The notes: a model not told the origin generated them from the sequence alone. Shown: positions 1 to 10,356, numbered from the stretch's first letter. The stretch is DNA of 64,000 nt from Micromonospora cathayae (GCF_028993575.1 NZ_CP118615.1:4741001-4805000); one strand, 5' to 3'. Program-made: numbers and translations.

Positions 1-554
1 TTTCCGTCGCCGACGAGTCCGCCGGCGATCCAGAACGCGCCGGAGACGGTGAACCAGGTGGTGACCCGTAGTTCGCGGGTGCAGACCGGGGCGTCGTGGC
101 GGGTGGTGTAGATGAGGATGGCGCCGCGGACGAGGTGGATCGCCACGTATCCGAGCGCGAAGGTGAGTCCCCGGTTGTCGAAGGCGTGCGGGACGGCGGT
201 GGCCATCAGCAGGACGCCGGCCATGGCCGCCGGCAGCAGCAGTTTGACGGGTTGGCCCTGGGGGGCGTTCAGGTTGGCGGTGGTGGTGGTGATGGCCCAG
301 ACCCACCAGAGCGCCATCAGCAGGATCGGGGCGTGGAGGACCTGGTGCCAGCTGATGGCGGGAACGAGGCCGTGGGTCGTCTCGTCGTGTCGGCTGACGC
401 TCTGGAACAGTTCGGCCGACACCAGGGCGAGGGCGACCACGTAGGCCAGGTCGAAGAAGAGTTCCAGCAGGGTGACCCGGCCCGGTCGTTCCGGGTCGGC
501 GACCCGTTCCCGGGCGCCTTCCGGGACGGGCGGCTGTGCTGCGGCGAACGGCAC
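1..554 (-). CDS. LtrA-like membrane protein (N-terminal part, runs off the left edge)
   Basis: The reverse-strand reading frame stays open from a GTG at 554 to the window edge, about 184 codons, so the C-terminus is missing. The segment VTLLELFFDLAYVVALALVS is typical of the low-temperature-requirement protein A family, and further hydrophobic helices follow (ILLMALWWVWAITTT, LLLPAAMAGVLLMATAVP, a region near FTVSGAFWIAGGLVGDG). It is an integral membrane protein of unknown biochemical role. The GTG was chosen because a GGAG lies five bases upstream and the family motif begins about 25 residues later. It has no visible link to the biosynthetic genes and probably lies outside the cluster. Confidence 0.8.
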   Translation of the reverse strand, partial: MPFAAAQPPVPEGARERVADPERPGRVTLLELFFDLAYVVALALVSAELFQSVSRHDETTHGLVPAISWHQVLHAPILLMALWWVWAITTTTANLNAPQGQPVKLLLPAAMAGVLLMATAVPHAFDNRGLTFALGYVAIHLVRGAILIYTTRHDAPVCTRELRVTTWFTVSGAFWIAGGLVGDG

Positions 555-741
555 CGTGGCTCCTGCTGCATGCCGGGAGGCGGCCCGGCGGCCGTCGAGC
601 CCAGATCCGACGGTAACGCCGCCGGTGCGGTCGGTACCGGCGAATCCGCGAACGTTTCCGTCTGCCCGGTCGGCCTCGCGGGCCGGTCGTGGTCGGGTGC
701 GGTGCGGTGACCACGACCGGCCCGGGAGGGCACGCAGGGCG

Positions 742-2070
742 TCAGGGGGTGCTGGGGGCGGGCATGATCTTCTCGGTCTCGGCGGGGGCCGCGGCGAGCA
801 GGCGGGCCTGCTGGGGCCAGCTTGCCAGGCCGGGGGCGCTGCGGAGCCCGGCGGCCCGGATCAGCTCACGGAGGGCGGTCTCGTCCAGGTCGGCCAGTTG
901 CCGGTAGGTGCGGATGCCGGCGCTGTCGAGCGCCGTGGCGATCTTGGGGCCGATGCCCTGGATGCGGCGGAAGTCGTCGCGGGTGGCGGACTCGTCGCTG
1001 CTGCGTGGGGCGGGGACGGTGGGCGGGGGCGGCGTGATGGTGTCGGTCGCCTGTCCGGTGGGGGTGGGTGGGGGTACGTCGTCGGGCTGCGGGATGGTGC
1101 TGTCCTGGGCGGCCGTCGGCGTGGTGGGTGCGGTCTCCGGTCCCGGTCCCGGTCCCGGTCCCGGTCCCGGGGTCGGGCCGGTGGCCGGTTCCTCGGTGGG
1201 GACGGTGGGCGCCGGGGCGCTGCCCTCGGCGGCCTCAGGCGTCCCAGCCGTCTGAGGGGTCTCAGCGGCCTCAGGCGTCTCAGGCGTTCCGGCGGGCACG
1301 ACGGGGGCGGTGGTGTCGACAGGCACGGTGGTCTCGAGCGGGGCGGTGGTCTCGGCCGTCTCGATGGGCGCGGCGGGTGCGGCGGTGTCGGCCGTCGGTT
1401 GGCCGGTCGGCGTGTCCGGCTCGTCCGGGATGACCTGCGGGGCGGGTTCTGCCTCGGTGGTCGCCGCCAGCTCCGGCTCGATGGTGACGCCCGGCCCTGC
1501 CTGGGTGGTGGCGGTCGGCTCGGGCTCGGTGGTGACGGTCGGCTTCGCCTCGGTGGTCGTCGCGGGCGTGCTGGTGGCCGTCGGTTCCGGTTCGATGGTT
1601 GCCGTGAGCGGGGTGGTCGCCGTCGGCTCCGGCTCGCGCACCGGCGTGGCCGTGTGGTCGGCGGTGGGCGTGTCCACGGGTGCTTCCGCGGTGGTCGGCG
1701 GGTCGGCGGATACGTCCGCGGTGGTCGGCGTTTCCGGGGTGGTCAGCGGGTCCGGACTGGGCACTGACGTGGCGGGTGTCCGCGTGGTCGCCTCCGCGTC
1801 CGGGACCGGGGCGGTCTCGGACGTGTCGCCGCGTTCGTCGGTGCTGGTGCTGGTGCCGCTCGGGGTGGCCGGGGCCGCCGGGGGTGGTGTCGGCTGGTCG
1901 ACGGTGGTGGTCGCCGGGGTGGGGCTGGTCGACCGGGGGGTGGTGGGGGTGGGGGCGGTCCGTGCCGGTGTGTGGTCGGTGCTTCGGCGGCCGCGCGCCG
2001 CCCAACCGGCGGCCGCGCCGCCCGCCAGTGCCAGAACGAGTAACAGTGTGTGCCCGAAAGTCCACGCCAC
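742..2070 (-). CDS. Membrane-anchored Pro/Thr-rich protein with C-terminal helix-hairpin-helix domain
   Basis: The protein has 442 residues. An N-terminal membrane helix (TFGHTLLLVLALAGGAAAGW) is followed by RGRR and then by more than 300 residues of Pro/Thr/Ala/Glu-rich low complexity, including a GPGPGPGPGP run encoded by a GGTCCC hexamer array. The last 90 residues form a folded domain with a helix-hairpin-helix signature (RIQGIGPKIATALDSAGI, then LADLDETALRELIRAAGL). Such C-terminal domains resemble HhH modules of the RadA/DUF4332 type. The GTG at 2070 was preferred over a longer frame because GGGAGG sits six bases upstream (2077-2082). Function is unknown; the layout suggests a membrane tether with a long flexible arm and a DNA- or protein-binding head. 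Confidence 0.75.
   Translation of the reverse strand: MAWTFGHTLLLVLALAGGAAAGWAARGRRSTDHTPARTAPTPTTPRSTSPTPATTTVDQPTPPPAAPATPSGTSTSTDERGDTSETAPVPDAEATTRTPATSVPSPDPLTTPETPTTADVSADPPTTAEAPVDTPTADHTATPVREPEPTATTPLTATIEPEPTATSTPATTTEAKPTVTTEPEPTATTQAGPGVTIEPELAATTEAEPAPQVIPDEPDTPTGQPTADTAAPAAPIETAETTAPLETTVPVDTTAPVVPAGTPETPEAAETPQTAGTPEAAEGSAPAPTVPTEEPATGPTPGPGPGPGPGPETAPTTPTAAQDSTIPQPDDVPPPTPTGQATDTITPPPPTVPAPRSSDESATRDDFRRIQGIGPKIATALDSAGIRTYRQLADLDETALRELIRAAGLRSAPGLASWPQQARLLAAAPAETEKIMPAPSTP
1139..1168. repeat. GGTCCC hexamer array (5 copies)
   Basis: Five perfect tandem copies of GGTCCC lie inside the HhH-protein gene and encode its Gly-Pro run. The array is a likely site of slippage that would change protein length by two residues per unit without a frameshift. 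Confidence 0.9.
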
Positions 2071-2177
2071 GGCGTACCTCCCATTGCGTATGGCGAAACT
2101 GCGAGAAAAGTCCGCCGAAGCTTCGCATACGCGTGTTACCGGCCTCATTCAGGCCGGGAGGATGGCCGGGTTCGGGG

Positions 2178-3527
2178 TCATTCCTCGGCGCCCCGGTAGG
2201 TGTAGAAGCCGTCGACGAACTTCTTGCGTAGGCGGGGTACCCGGCTGGTGACTCCGAAGTAGCCGCGTGCGCCGAGTAGGGCGAGGCGTCCGATCACGGG
2301 GTGGTAGAGGGTGTCGTCGCCGTTGGTGCCGTTGTCCCTGAGTGAGTCGGCGACCCGGGCGAAACCGTAGGGGAGCATCTGCGCTTCGTAGTCGCCGACG
2401 GCTTCCAGTAGTGGTTTGTCGTCGGTGGCGACGGCGGTGAGTTGTCGGCAGAGGAGCGCGGCGTCGCGGAGGGCGGTGTTGGCGCCGCTGCCGCGGCCGG
2501 GGGTCATGGTGTGGATGGCATCGCCGAGCAGGGTGACGGTGCTGGGTTTCCAGGGTGGGACGGGTTCGCTGGTAGCGACCTTGATGGGCATGGCGCTGCC
2601 CGGGTCGGCGCGGGCGATGAGTTCGCGGAGGTGGGGGTGCCAGCCGGTGGTCAGGTCGAGGGCGATCCGGATCAGGTCCTGGCCGCGGCGCTGCATGATG
2701 TCGGGTGGGAATCGGCGGGCGGTGCTCCAGATGACGATGGCGATGTAGTCGCTGGTGTTGTCGTAGAGGAGTCCGGGCCAGCGGTCGAGGAGTTCGGCGT
2801 CGGTGCTGCCGATGCCGGACTTGAGGGCGCCGGTGTGTTGCCACTTGAATTCCATGACGTGCAGGACGCCCATCAGTCCGCCGCTGGCGAAGATCAGGTT
2901 GATGCCTTTGCGGATGCGGTCGGGTAGCAGGCTTCGGGTGTGGTCGGTGAGGGGGATCTTCACGGCGACGTTGATGGTGCCGGAGTCGCGGATGACGGCG
3001 TGGGGGAGGTACTGGCGGCGGACGGCGGAGTGGGTGCCGTCGGCGGCGACGAGCAGGTCGCCCACGGCGGTGCTGCCGTCGGCGAAGTGGGCGGTGACGG
3101 TGCCGTCGTCGTGTTGGTCGTAGCCGGTGCAGGTCTTGTCGAAGTGGACGATGTCCTCCATGCCGGTGAGGAGGATCTGGCGCAGGGTCATCCGGGAGAC
3201 GGAGCGGTCGGTGTCGGCGGGGTCGGTGTCGGGTCGCAGGTCGAAGGAGGCGGTCTGGCGCATCTTCTCGCTGATGACGTTGAAGTGGGCGGGGGAGCGG
3301 GCGCAGGTGGCGACGAAGGTGTCGAACAGGTCGGGTGGTAGGCATTCGCGGAGGGCTCGGGTGCCGGTGGGTCCGATGCCGACGCGGTAGCCGAGGAGGC
3401 CGTCGGTGCGGGTGCGGTGTCGTTCGTAGACGGCGACGCTGATGCCGGCGCGGCGTAGGCCGTGGGCGAGGCACATTCCGCCGGTGCCGGCGCCGATGAC
3501 CAGTACGTGGGGGCGTTGGGGTGTCAT
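2178..3527 (-). CDS. FAD-dependent aromatic hydroxylase (class A flavin monooxygenase)
   Basis: The protein has 449 residues, normal for the UbiH/PHBH-like group. The N-terminal FAD Rossmann motif GAGTGGMCLAHGLRRAG starts at about residue 11. The mid-protein motif LLVAADGTHSAVRRQ corresponds to the DG motif, and LLGDAIHTMTPGRGSGANTA to the GD motif that contacts the FAD ribityl chain. Family members hydroxylate aromatic polyketides or catalyse Baeyer-Villiger steps using NAD(P)H and O2. The ATG at 3527 has GAGGAGGA just upstream (3531-3538). It lies 17 bases downstream of a TcmI-type cyclase gene on the same strand, so the two are probably co-transcribed from the promoter near 3.97 kb. The substrate is presumably the cluster polyketide; regiochemistry cannot be read from sequence. 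Confidence 0.88.
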   Translation of the reverse strand: MTPQRPHVLVIGAGTGGMCLAHGLRRAGISVAVYERHRTRTDGLLGYRVGIGPTGTRALRECLPPDLFDTFVATCARSPAHFNVISEKMRQTASFDLRPDTDPADTDRSVSRMTLRQILLTGMEDIVHFDKTCTGYDQHDDGTVTAHFADGSTAVGDLLVAADGTHSAVRRQYLPHAVIRDSGTINVAVKIPLTDHTRSLLPDRIRKGINLIFASGGLMGVLHVMEFKWQHTGALKSGIGSTDAELLDRWPGLLYDNTSDYIAIVIWSTARRFPPDIMQRRGQDLIRIALDLTTGWHPHLRELIARADPGSAMPIKVATSEPVPPWKPSTVTLLGDAIHTMTPGRGSGANTALRDAALLCRQLTAVATDDKPLLEAVGDYEAQMLPYGFARVADSLRDNGTNGDDTLYHPVIGRLALLGARGYFGVTSRVPRLRKKFVDGFYTYRGAEE

Positions 3528-3544
3528 GTTTCCTCCTCGTGTGG

Positions 3545-3892
3545 TCAGTCGGTGGTGCCGGTGGACGGGGTGGTGGTGGCGTCCCACCGGTAGAAGCAGC
3601 CGGCGATGGCGTCGCGGGGTGAGCGCCAGGTGGGTAGGTAGGGGGAGGTGTGGGCGGAGAGTCGTTCGTTGACCCGGAGGTAGAGGGGGTGGTTGCGGGC
3701 GTCGGCGACCGCGCCGGGGTCGACGTCGGCGGTTTCCATCAGGTGGACGTACAGGTCGTGCAGGCTGTAGAGGGAGCGGTGTCGGACGCCGGTCATGGCG
3801 GGTAGGCCGGTGGCGTCGGATTCGGCGAAGATGTCGGCCACCGGGCCTTCGGAGCCGGGGATGATCCGGCTGACGATGAGTAGTCGACTCAT
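3545..3892 (-). CDS. TcmI-family type II polyketide cyclase (copy 1)
   Basis: This 115-residue protein matches the small dimeric TcmI-type cyclases (ferredoxin-like fold). It carries the hallmark segments [28 protein letters not shown] and [20 protein letters not shown]. These enzymes close a late ring of a poly-beta-ketone or anthrone intermediate. The ATG at 3892 follows AGAGGGACC. A second, closely similar copy lies at 5234-5572 on the opposite strand, and the two flank the SARP gene. The upstream region at 3968-3996 carries three 11-bp-phased TGAC repeats, a likely activator site. The gene is followed 17 bases later by the FAD hydroxylase. Confidence 0.92.
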   Translation of the reverse strand: MSRLLIVSRIIPGSEGPVADIFAESDATGLPAMTGVRHRSLYSLHDLYVHLMETADVDPGAVADARNHPLYLRVNERLSAHTSPYLPTWRSPRDAIAGCFYRWDATTTPSTGTTD

Positions 3893-3967
3893 GTGTGGGT
3901 CCCTCTGGTCGTGGTGGTGTCCGGGGGCGGGGTGGACATCTGGTGGGGTCACCCTGGCGGCGGGGCT

Positions 3968-3996
3968 GTCACGGGGCTGTCACGGTGGCGTCACCG
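3968..3996 (-). promoter_or_regulatory. SARP-type operator: three 11-bp-phased heptamers
   Basis: On the plus strand GTCACGG occurs at 3968-3974 and 3979-3985 and GTCACCG at 3990-3996, exactly 11 bp apart. Read on the minus strand this gives TGAC cores on one helix face, 76-104 bp before the start of the leftward cyclase gene. SARP activators bind direct heptamers spaced about 11 bp next to the -35 region, so this is a strong candidate target of the regulator encoded at 4112-4891. Confidence 0.75.
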
Positions 3997-4111
3997 GTGG
4001 GGGTGGTGGCGGTGACGGTGGGCGGGGTGGTGCGGTCGGTGGTGGTGCGTTGGCGCTGCTCGCGGTCGGCGTCCACGCGTCGTCGGCGTGCACCGGTCGG
4101 CGTCCGTCGGG

Positions 4112-4891
4112 TCAGGGTTGGGATCGGGTGGGGCGGGTCGGTGGGCGGGGGTGGGGTGGGGTGGTGCGGCGGCGGATCGGGGCGAGGGTGTCGTCGAGGA
4201 GGGCGCACATCGCGGCGGAGGGTTCGAGGTGCAGTTCGCGCAGGATCAGGTCGCGGTAGACGTAGAAGGCGTGCAGGGCTTCGAAGGCGTTGCCTTCGGC
4301 GAGGTGGATCTGCACCACGAGGCGGTGGGGGGTTTCCCGGAGGGGTTCGGCGGCCATGGCTTCGAGGGCGGCTTGGAGGGCTTCGCCGTGCCGGCCGGCC
4401 TGGAGGTGGTTGCGGGCCAGCTGTTCGAGCATGTGGAGGCGTAGTTGCCGGAGTCGTTCGCGTTCGAGGAGGACCCAGTCGTCGTACCAGCCGGGGAGCA
4501 GGTCGTGGCGGCCGGCGGCGAGGGCGTCGAGGGCAGGGTGGTTGGTGTCGTGGAGGTGGGCGGCGGTGTGGACGAGGTCGTCGACGTCCAGGCTGACCCG
4601 GGGGTCGAGGTGGACGGTGTCGCCGTCGGTGCGGAGGGGGCAGTAGGGGTCCTGGCGGAGTCGCCAGAGGGCGGTGCGGAGGGAGGAGAGGGCGCGTTCC
4701 TCGGTGGCGTCGGGCCAGAGGAGTCCGGCGAGGTGGCTGCGGGTGGCGCCGGGGCGTAGTCCGATGAGGGCGATGATCCGTTGCAGGCCGCGGGGGACGG
4801 TGACGGGTGTGTCGTCGTGGAGGAGGCGGAAGCCGCCGAGTAGCAGCAGGCGGATCTGTGCGGCGGGTGTCGGCATGCTGGTGTCGGCCAC
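4112..4891 (-). CDS. SARP-family cluster-situated transcriptional activator
   Basis: The protein has 259 residues, the size of a short SARP. Residues about 12-95 form the winged-helix OmpR-like DNA-binding domain (LLLLGGFRLLHDDTPVTVP, then HLAGLLWPDATEERALSSLR). This is followed by a bacterial transcriptional activation domain (DVDDLVHTAAHLHD to LILRELHLEPSAAMCALLDD). The last 25 residues are a Pro/Arg tail. SARPs activate aromatic polyketide clusters by binding 11-bp-phased direct repeats. Such repeats occur in both flanking promoters (3968-3996, 5133-5161) and, in the orientation of this gene, at 5084-5101. A GTG at 4891 is used here; an ATG seven codons... slightly downstream is an alternative because the ribosome-binding site is weak. 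Confidence 0.9.
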   Translation of the reverse strand: MADTSMPTPAAQIRLLLLGGFRLLHDDTPVTVPRGLQRIIALIGLRPGATRSHLAGLLWPDATEERALSSLRTALWRLRQDPYCPLRTDGDTVHLDPRVSLDVDDLVHTAAHLHDTNHPALDALAAGRHDLLPGWYDDWVLLERERLRQLRLHMLEQLARNHLQAGRHGEALQAALEAMAAEPLRETPHRLVVQIHLAEGNAFEALHAFYVYRDLILRELHLEPSAAMCALLDDTLAPIRRRTTPPHPRPPTRPTRSQP

Positions 4892-5083
4892 GGCTGCTGC
4901 ACCCCCTGCTGGAACCGGGGTTCCGTCGTCCAGTGTGCCTGTCGGTGACGGGCTGCGACGAAGATTATCAATAGCGATTACGCTGGGTCAACGGCTGGTG
5001 TGTGGGGTGTGTGGGGTCGGCGCGTCCTGAGGATGGCTCTGAACTGGGCTTTTGTCTGCCCTCGGGGTGGATCTTGTGGGTGG

Positions 5084-5101
5084 GTCGTCAACGGGGCGTC
5101 A
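5084..5101 (-). promoter_or_regulatory. Two 11-bp-phased TGAC heptamers facing the SARP gene
   Basis: Read on the minus strand, TGACGCC (5095-5101) and TGACGAC (5084-5090) are 11 bp apart, about 200 bp before the SARP start. They share the TGAC core of the two stronger sites and could allow autoregulation. With only two units this is weaker evidence. Confidence 0.45.
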
Positions 5102-5132
5102 CTGCCGGTGTGGGGCGGTGGACGGTTCATCG

Positions 5133-5161
5133 TGACGGTCGGTTGACGGTCGGGTGACGGT
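5133..5161 (+). promoter_or_regulatory. SARP-type operator: three perfect TGACGGT heptamers, 11-bp period
   Basis: TGACGGT occurs at 5133-5139, 5144-5150 and 5155-5161, identical and exactly 11 bp apart. The array lies 73-101 bp before the ATG of the rightward polyketide operon. Spacing and orientation match a classic SARP binding site overlapping a -35 region. The intergenic region 4892-5233 otherwise contains an AT-richer stretch at 4961-4982 that may hold a promoter for the SARP gene. Confidence 0.85.
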
Positions 5162-5233
5162 GCTGTGGGCATCGTGTCGGCAGCCGCCCGGGTTGTCGGG
5201 TGGGTCCGGCGTAGGCCGTAGGGGAGGCCGTTG

Positions 5234-7064
<1,831 letters not shown>

Positions 7065-7068
<4 letters not shown>

Positions 7069-8339
7069 CCGGGCGCCGCACGGTGGTGACCGGCATCGGG
7101 GTGGTCGCTCCGGGCGGCGCCACCCGGGACCGGTTCTGGAAGGGCATCACCGAGGGGCGTACCGCCACCCGCCGGATCAGCTTCTTCGACCCGTCGGCGT
7201 TCCGGTCCCAGATCGCCGCCGAGTGTGACTTCGACCCGGACGCCGCCGGTCTCGGTCTGGCCGAACGGCTGCGCGCCGACCGGTACGTGCAGTTCGCGTT
7301 GGCGTGCTCCATCGAGGCGCTCGCCGACAGTGGACTGGACCTCACCGACGCGGTACGGGACCGGGCCGGGGTGGTGCTCGGTACGGCGGTGGGCGGCACG
7401 ATGGCGCTGGAGCAGGAGTACGTGCGGGCCAGCGACCAGGGCCGCAACTGGCTGGTCGACCCGACCCGCACCGGCCCGTACCTGTACCAGGCGTTGGTGC
7501 CGAGCAGTCTGGCCGCCGACGTGGCCTGCCGGCACGGGCTGCACGGGCCGGCGCAGGTGGTGTCCACCGGCTGCACGTCCGGTATCGACGCGATCGGCTA
7601 CGCCCACCAGTTGATCGTGGACGGGGAGGCCGACGTGGTGGTGGCCGGGGCGTCGGACTCGCCGATCTCGCCGGTGACGGTGGCGTCGTTCGACGCGATC
7701 GGCGCGACCAGCCCCGACAACGACGATCCGGCGCACGCGTCCCGCCCGTTCGACGCGCACCGGCGCGGGTTCGTGCTGGCCGAGGGGGCGGCGGTGCTGG
7801 TGCTGGAGGAGGCCGGGCACGCCCGGCGGCGGGGCGCGCACGTGTACTGCGAGGTGGCCGGGTACGCCAGCCGCAGCAACGGCTACCACATGACCGGGTT
7901 GCGGCCGGACGGGGTGGAGATGGCGCTGGCGATCGACGACGCGATGCGGCAGGCCCGGATCGGCCCGGACGACGTGTCGTACGTCAGCGCGCACGGTTCG
8001 GGGACCCGGCAGAACGACCGGCACGAGACGGCGGCGTTCAAGCGGGCCCTGGGCGCGGCGGCGTACCGGGTGCCGGTGAGTTCGATCAAGTCGATGGTGG
8101 GGCATTCGCTGGGGGCGATCGGGTCGATCGAGATGGCGGCCTGCGCGTTGGCCATCGAGTACGGGGTGGTGCCGCCGACGGCGAACTGGACCACCCGGGA
8201 CCCGGAGTGCGACCTGGACTACGTGCCGAACGTGGCCCGGGAGGTGCCGGTCGACGTGGCGGTGTCGGTGGGCAGCGGCTTCGGTGGCTTCCAGTCCGCG
8301 ATGGTCTTCCGCCGGTTACGTGGGTCGGTGCCGCGGTGA
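7065..8339 (+). CDS. Type II PKS ketosynthase alpha (KS-alpha)
   Basis: This 424-residue ketosynthase carries the complete Cys-His-His triad: Cys170 in [14 protein letters not shown], His310 in VSAHGSGT and His347 in [14 protein letters not shown]-alpha with the chain length factor forms the heterodimer that extends malonyl units into a poly-beta-ketone on the ACP. The GTG start overlaps the cupin stop, and the stop overlaps the GTG of the chain length factor. No acyltransferase is present, as usual for type II systems that borrow the fatty-acid malonyl transferase. The sequence is typical of aromatic polyketide KS-alpha, not fatty acid FabF. Confidence 0.97.
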
Positions 8340-9592
8340 CCGCGCGGGCGGTGGTGACCGGCATCGGGGTGGTCGCCCCGAGTGGTGTCGGCGTGGACGC
8401 GCACTGGCGTTCGGTCACCGCCGGCACCCGGTCGACCGGGCCGATCACCCTGTTCGACCCGGACCACCGCTATCCGACCCGGATCGCCGGGGAGGTGGCC
8501 GGGTTCGACGCCGGCCGGTACGTCGACAACCGGCGGCTGGTGCAGACCGACCGGTGGACGCACCTCGGGTTCGCGGCGACCACGTTGGCGCTGGCCGACG
8601 CCGGTCTGCCGGAACAGGCGCCCGACCCGTACGGGTACGCGGTGACGTTGGCGAGTTCGTCGGGGGGGAACCTGTTCGGGCAGCGGGAGCTGCAACGGTT
8701 GTGGGGCGGGCCGTCGCGGACGGTCGGGGCGTACCAGTCGATCGCCTGGTTCTACGCGGCCAGCGTCGGGCAGGTGTCCATCCACCACCAGTTCAAGGGC
8801 CCGTGCGGGGTGCTGGTCACCGAGGCGGCGGGCGGGTTGGACAGCCTGGCGCACGCGGTGCGGACGATCCGGCGGGGCACCCCGGTGGTGATCGCCGGGG
8901 CGACCGAGTGTCCGCTGAGCCCGTACGCGCTGGCCTGTCAGCTGCGGTCCGGGCTGCTCAGTCCGGTGGACGACCCGGAGCGGGCGTACCAGCCGTTCGA
9001 CGTGGACGCCGCCGGTTACGTGCCCGCCGAGGGCGGCGCGGTGTTCGTGGTGGAGGAGCGCGGGCACGCGGTGGCGCGGGGCGCGCGGATCTACGGCGAG
9101 GTGGCCGGGTGGGGGGCCACCCACGACGCCGCGCACACCGGCCCGGAGTCCGCCGGTGACCCGGTGCAGTACGCGCGGGCGGTGCGGTCGGCCCTGGACC
9201 GGGCCGGCACCGGCCCGGACGAGGTGGACGTGGTGCTGCCGGACGCGCTGGGGGTGGCCCGGTACGACCGCAGTGAAGCCGAGGCGCTGCGGCGGGTGTT
9301 CGGGGCCCGCCCGGTGCCGGTGACCACGCAGAAACCACTGACCGGGCGGGCCCACCAGGGCGGGTCGGCGCTGGACGTGGCGACCGCGCTGCTGGCGATG
9401 CGGCACGACCTGCTGCCCGCGTCGGCCGGGCCACGTCGCCCGGCCGACGGGTGCGAACTGGAGTTCCTGCGGCGGCCCCGGCGGCCGGAGACCGGGGTCG
9501 CGGTGGTGTGCGCCCGCGGCTTCGACGGTTTCAACAGCGCACTGGTGCTGCGCGGGGCGCGGCCGGGTTCAGATGGGGGTGCCGGAGCATGA
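8336..9592 (+). CDS. Type II PKS chain length factor (KS-beta) with Ala at the Gln position
   Basis: The 418-residue protein pairs with KS-alpha. It keeps the ketosynthase fold ([39 protein letters not shown]) but has no nucleophilic Cys. At that position the sequence reads [12 protein letters not shown], with Ala164 where most chain length factors have Gln (commonly TEQAGG). The catalytic His positions are also lost ([18 protein letters not shown]). It sets polyketide length and helps prime by malonyl-ACP decarboxylation. GTG 8336 overlaps the KS-alpha stop. The substitution may affect priming or starter choice; that is inference. Confidence 0.95.
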   Translation: MTARAVVTGIGVVAPSGVGVDAHWRSVTAGTRSTGPITLFDPDHRYPTRIAGEVAGFDAGRYVDNRRLVQTDRWTHLGFAATTLALADAGLPEQAPDPYGYAVTLASSSGGNLFGQRELQRLWGGPSRTVGAYQSIAWFYAASVGQVSIHHQFKGPCGVLVTEAAGGLDSLAHAVRTIRRGTPVVIAGATECPLSPYALACQLRSGLLSPVDDPERAYQPFDVDAAGYVPAEGGAVFVVEERGHAVARGARIYGEVAGWGATHDAAHTGPESAGDPVQYARAVRSALDRAGTGPDEVDVVLPDALGVARYDRSEAEALRRVFGARPVPVTTQKPLTGRAHQGGSALDVATALLAMRHDLLPASAGPRRPADGCELEFLRRPRRPETGVAVVCARGFDGFNSALVLRGARPGSDGGAGA

Positions 9593-9915
9593 CCGAGCAG
9601 CGGGCGCGGGTGCTGTTCATGGTGCGGGTGGCGGCGGACCGGACCGCGGACTTCCTCCGGGCATACGAGATGGTGCGGCACGAGGTCAACGAGGTGCCGG
9701 GACACCTGGTGGACCAGATCTGCCGGTCCGCGGCCGACCCGGAGCAGTGGCTGGTGACCAGTGAGTGGGTGACGTTGGCCGATTTCGAGGCGTGGGAACG
9801 CAGCCCCGGGCACCGGGAGCTGGTGCGGCCGATGCGGGAGTGTTTCACCGACGCCCGGTCGCTGCGGTTCCTGGTGCACGCGCAGACCCCGGAGCCGGAG
9901 GCGGCCCGCCGGTAG
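9589..9915 (+). CDS. ABM-domain monooxygenase / polyketide-modifying protein
   Basis: The 108-residue protein has the dimeric alpha/beta-barrel layout of the antibiotic biosynthesis monooxygenase family: an N-terminal strand ARVLFMVRVAADRTADFLRA, the Glu/Trp-rich segment VTSEWVTLADFEAWERSPGH, and a C-terminal strand RSLRFLVHAQ. Relatives include cofactor-free anthrone oxygenases (ActVA-Orf6, TcmH), which turn an anthrone into a quinone with O2. It overlaps the chain length factor stop by four bases (ATGA) and ends the operon. A strong hairpin follows at 9954-9982. The exact oxidation or cyclisation is not predictable. Confidence 0.82.
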   Translation: MTEQRARVLFMVRVAADRTADFLRAYEMVRHEVNEVPGHLVDQICRSAADPEQWLVTSEWVTLADFEAWERSPGHRELVRPMRECFTDARSLRFLVHAQTPEPEAARR

Positions 9916-9953
9916 GGCGGCCCGACCACCCGACCACCCGTCCGGGCGGCGGT

Positions 9954-9982
9954 CCGGGGGCCACGTGGTCCGTGGCCCCCGG
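9954..9982. terminator. Bidirectional hairpin between convergent PKS and dab operons
   Basis: A perfect 12-bp stem (CCGGGGGCCACG, 9954-9965, with its complement at 9971-9982) encloses the loop TGGTC. It sits between the ABM stop (9915) and the P-II-like stop (10027), which face each other. No U-tract is present, as is common in high-GC actinomycetes. Confidence 0.75.
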
Positions 9983-10026
9983 CGTGGTGACGCCGTCGTG
10001 GCGGTGCCGCCGTCATCCGGGGACGG

Positions 10027-10356
10027 TCACTCCGTGGCGAAGTAGTCGGGTCGGCTGACCCAGGCGTCGCTGACGAACATGACGCCCGGCCGGTCGGCGA
10101 GGATGTCCCGCAGCCCGGTGACGACCGGGTGGGCCCGCTCGTACGGCAGGACGGCGATGACCATGACGAGTCCGTCCCGGTCGTTGAACAGCAGCCGGCC
10201 CTCGTGGGTGCCGTGGTGACCGAAGCCGGACACGCCGCTGAGGCTGGTCCAGCCGCGCACGGCGGACGTGTGCAGCAGCGTGCGGACGGCGTCGGCGTCC
10301 ACGCCGCGGGTGACGACCTCGACCTTGACCATGCGGGTCAGTCCCAGCTCTCTCAT
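10027..10356 (-). CDS. P-II-like signalling protein coupled to the DAB transporter
   Basis: The 109-residue protein shows a P-II-like ferredoxin fold: strand MVKVEVVTRGVDADAVRTLL, a long loop region LSGVSGFGHHGTHEGRLLFN at the T-loop position, strand GLVMVIAVLPYE, and a C-terminal part with GVMFVSDAWVSRP. P-II relatives such as SbtB or carboxysome-associated P-II proteins bind nucleotides and regulate bicarbonate uptake. Its ATG lies inside the stop of the DabB-DabA gene (ATGA, 10353-10356), so both are made from one mRNA. The inferred role is gating the transporter according to adenylate or bicarbonate status. Assignment rests on fold-like features and context, not on a classic GlnB motif. 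Confidence 0.65.
   Translation of the reverse strand: MRELGLTRMVKVEVVTRGVDADAVRTLLHTSAVRGWTSLSGVSGFGHHGTHEGRLLFNDRDGLVMVIAVLPYERAHPVVTGLRDILADRPGVMFVSDAWVSRPDYFATE

Noticed and set aside
4013..4019. Extra SARP heptamer TGACGGT
   Set aside because: It is isolated and not in 11-bp phase with another copy, so it is likely chance.
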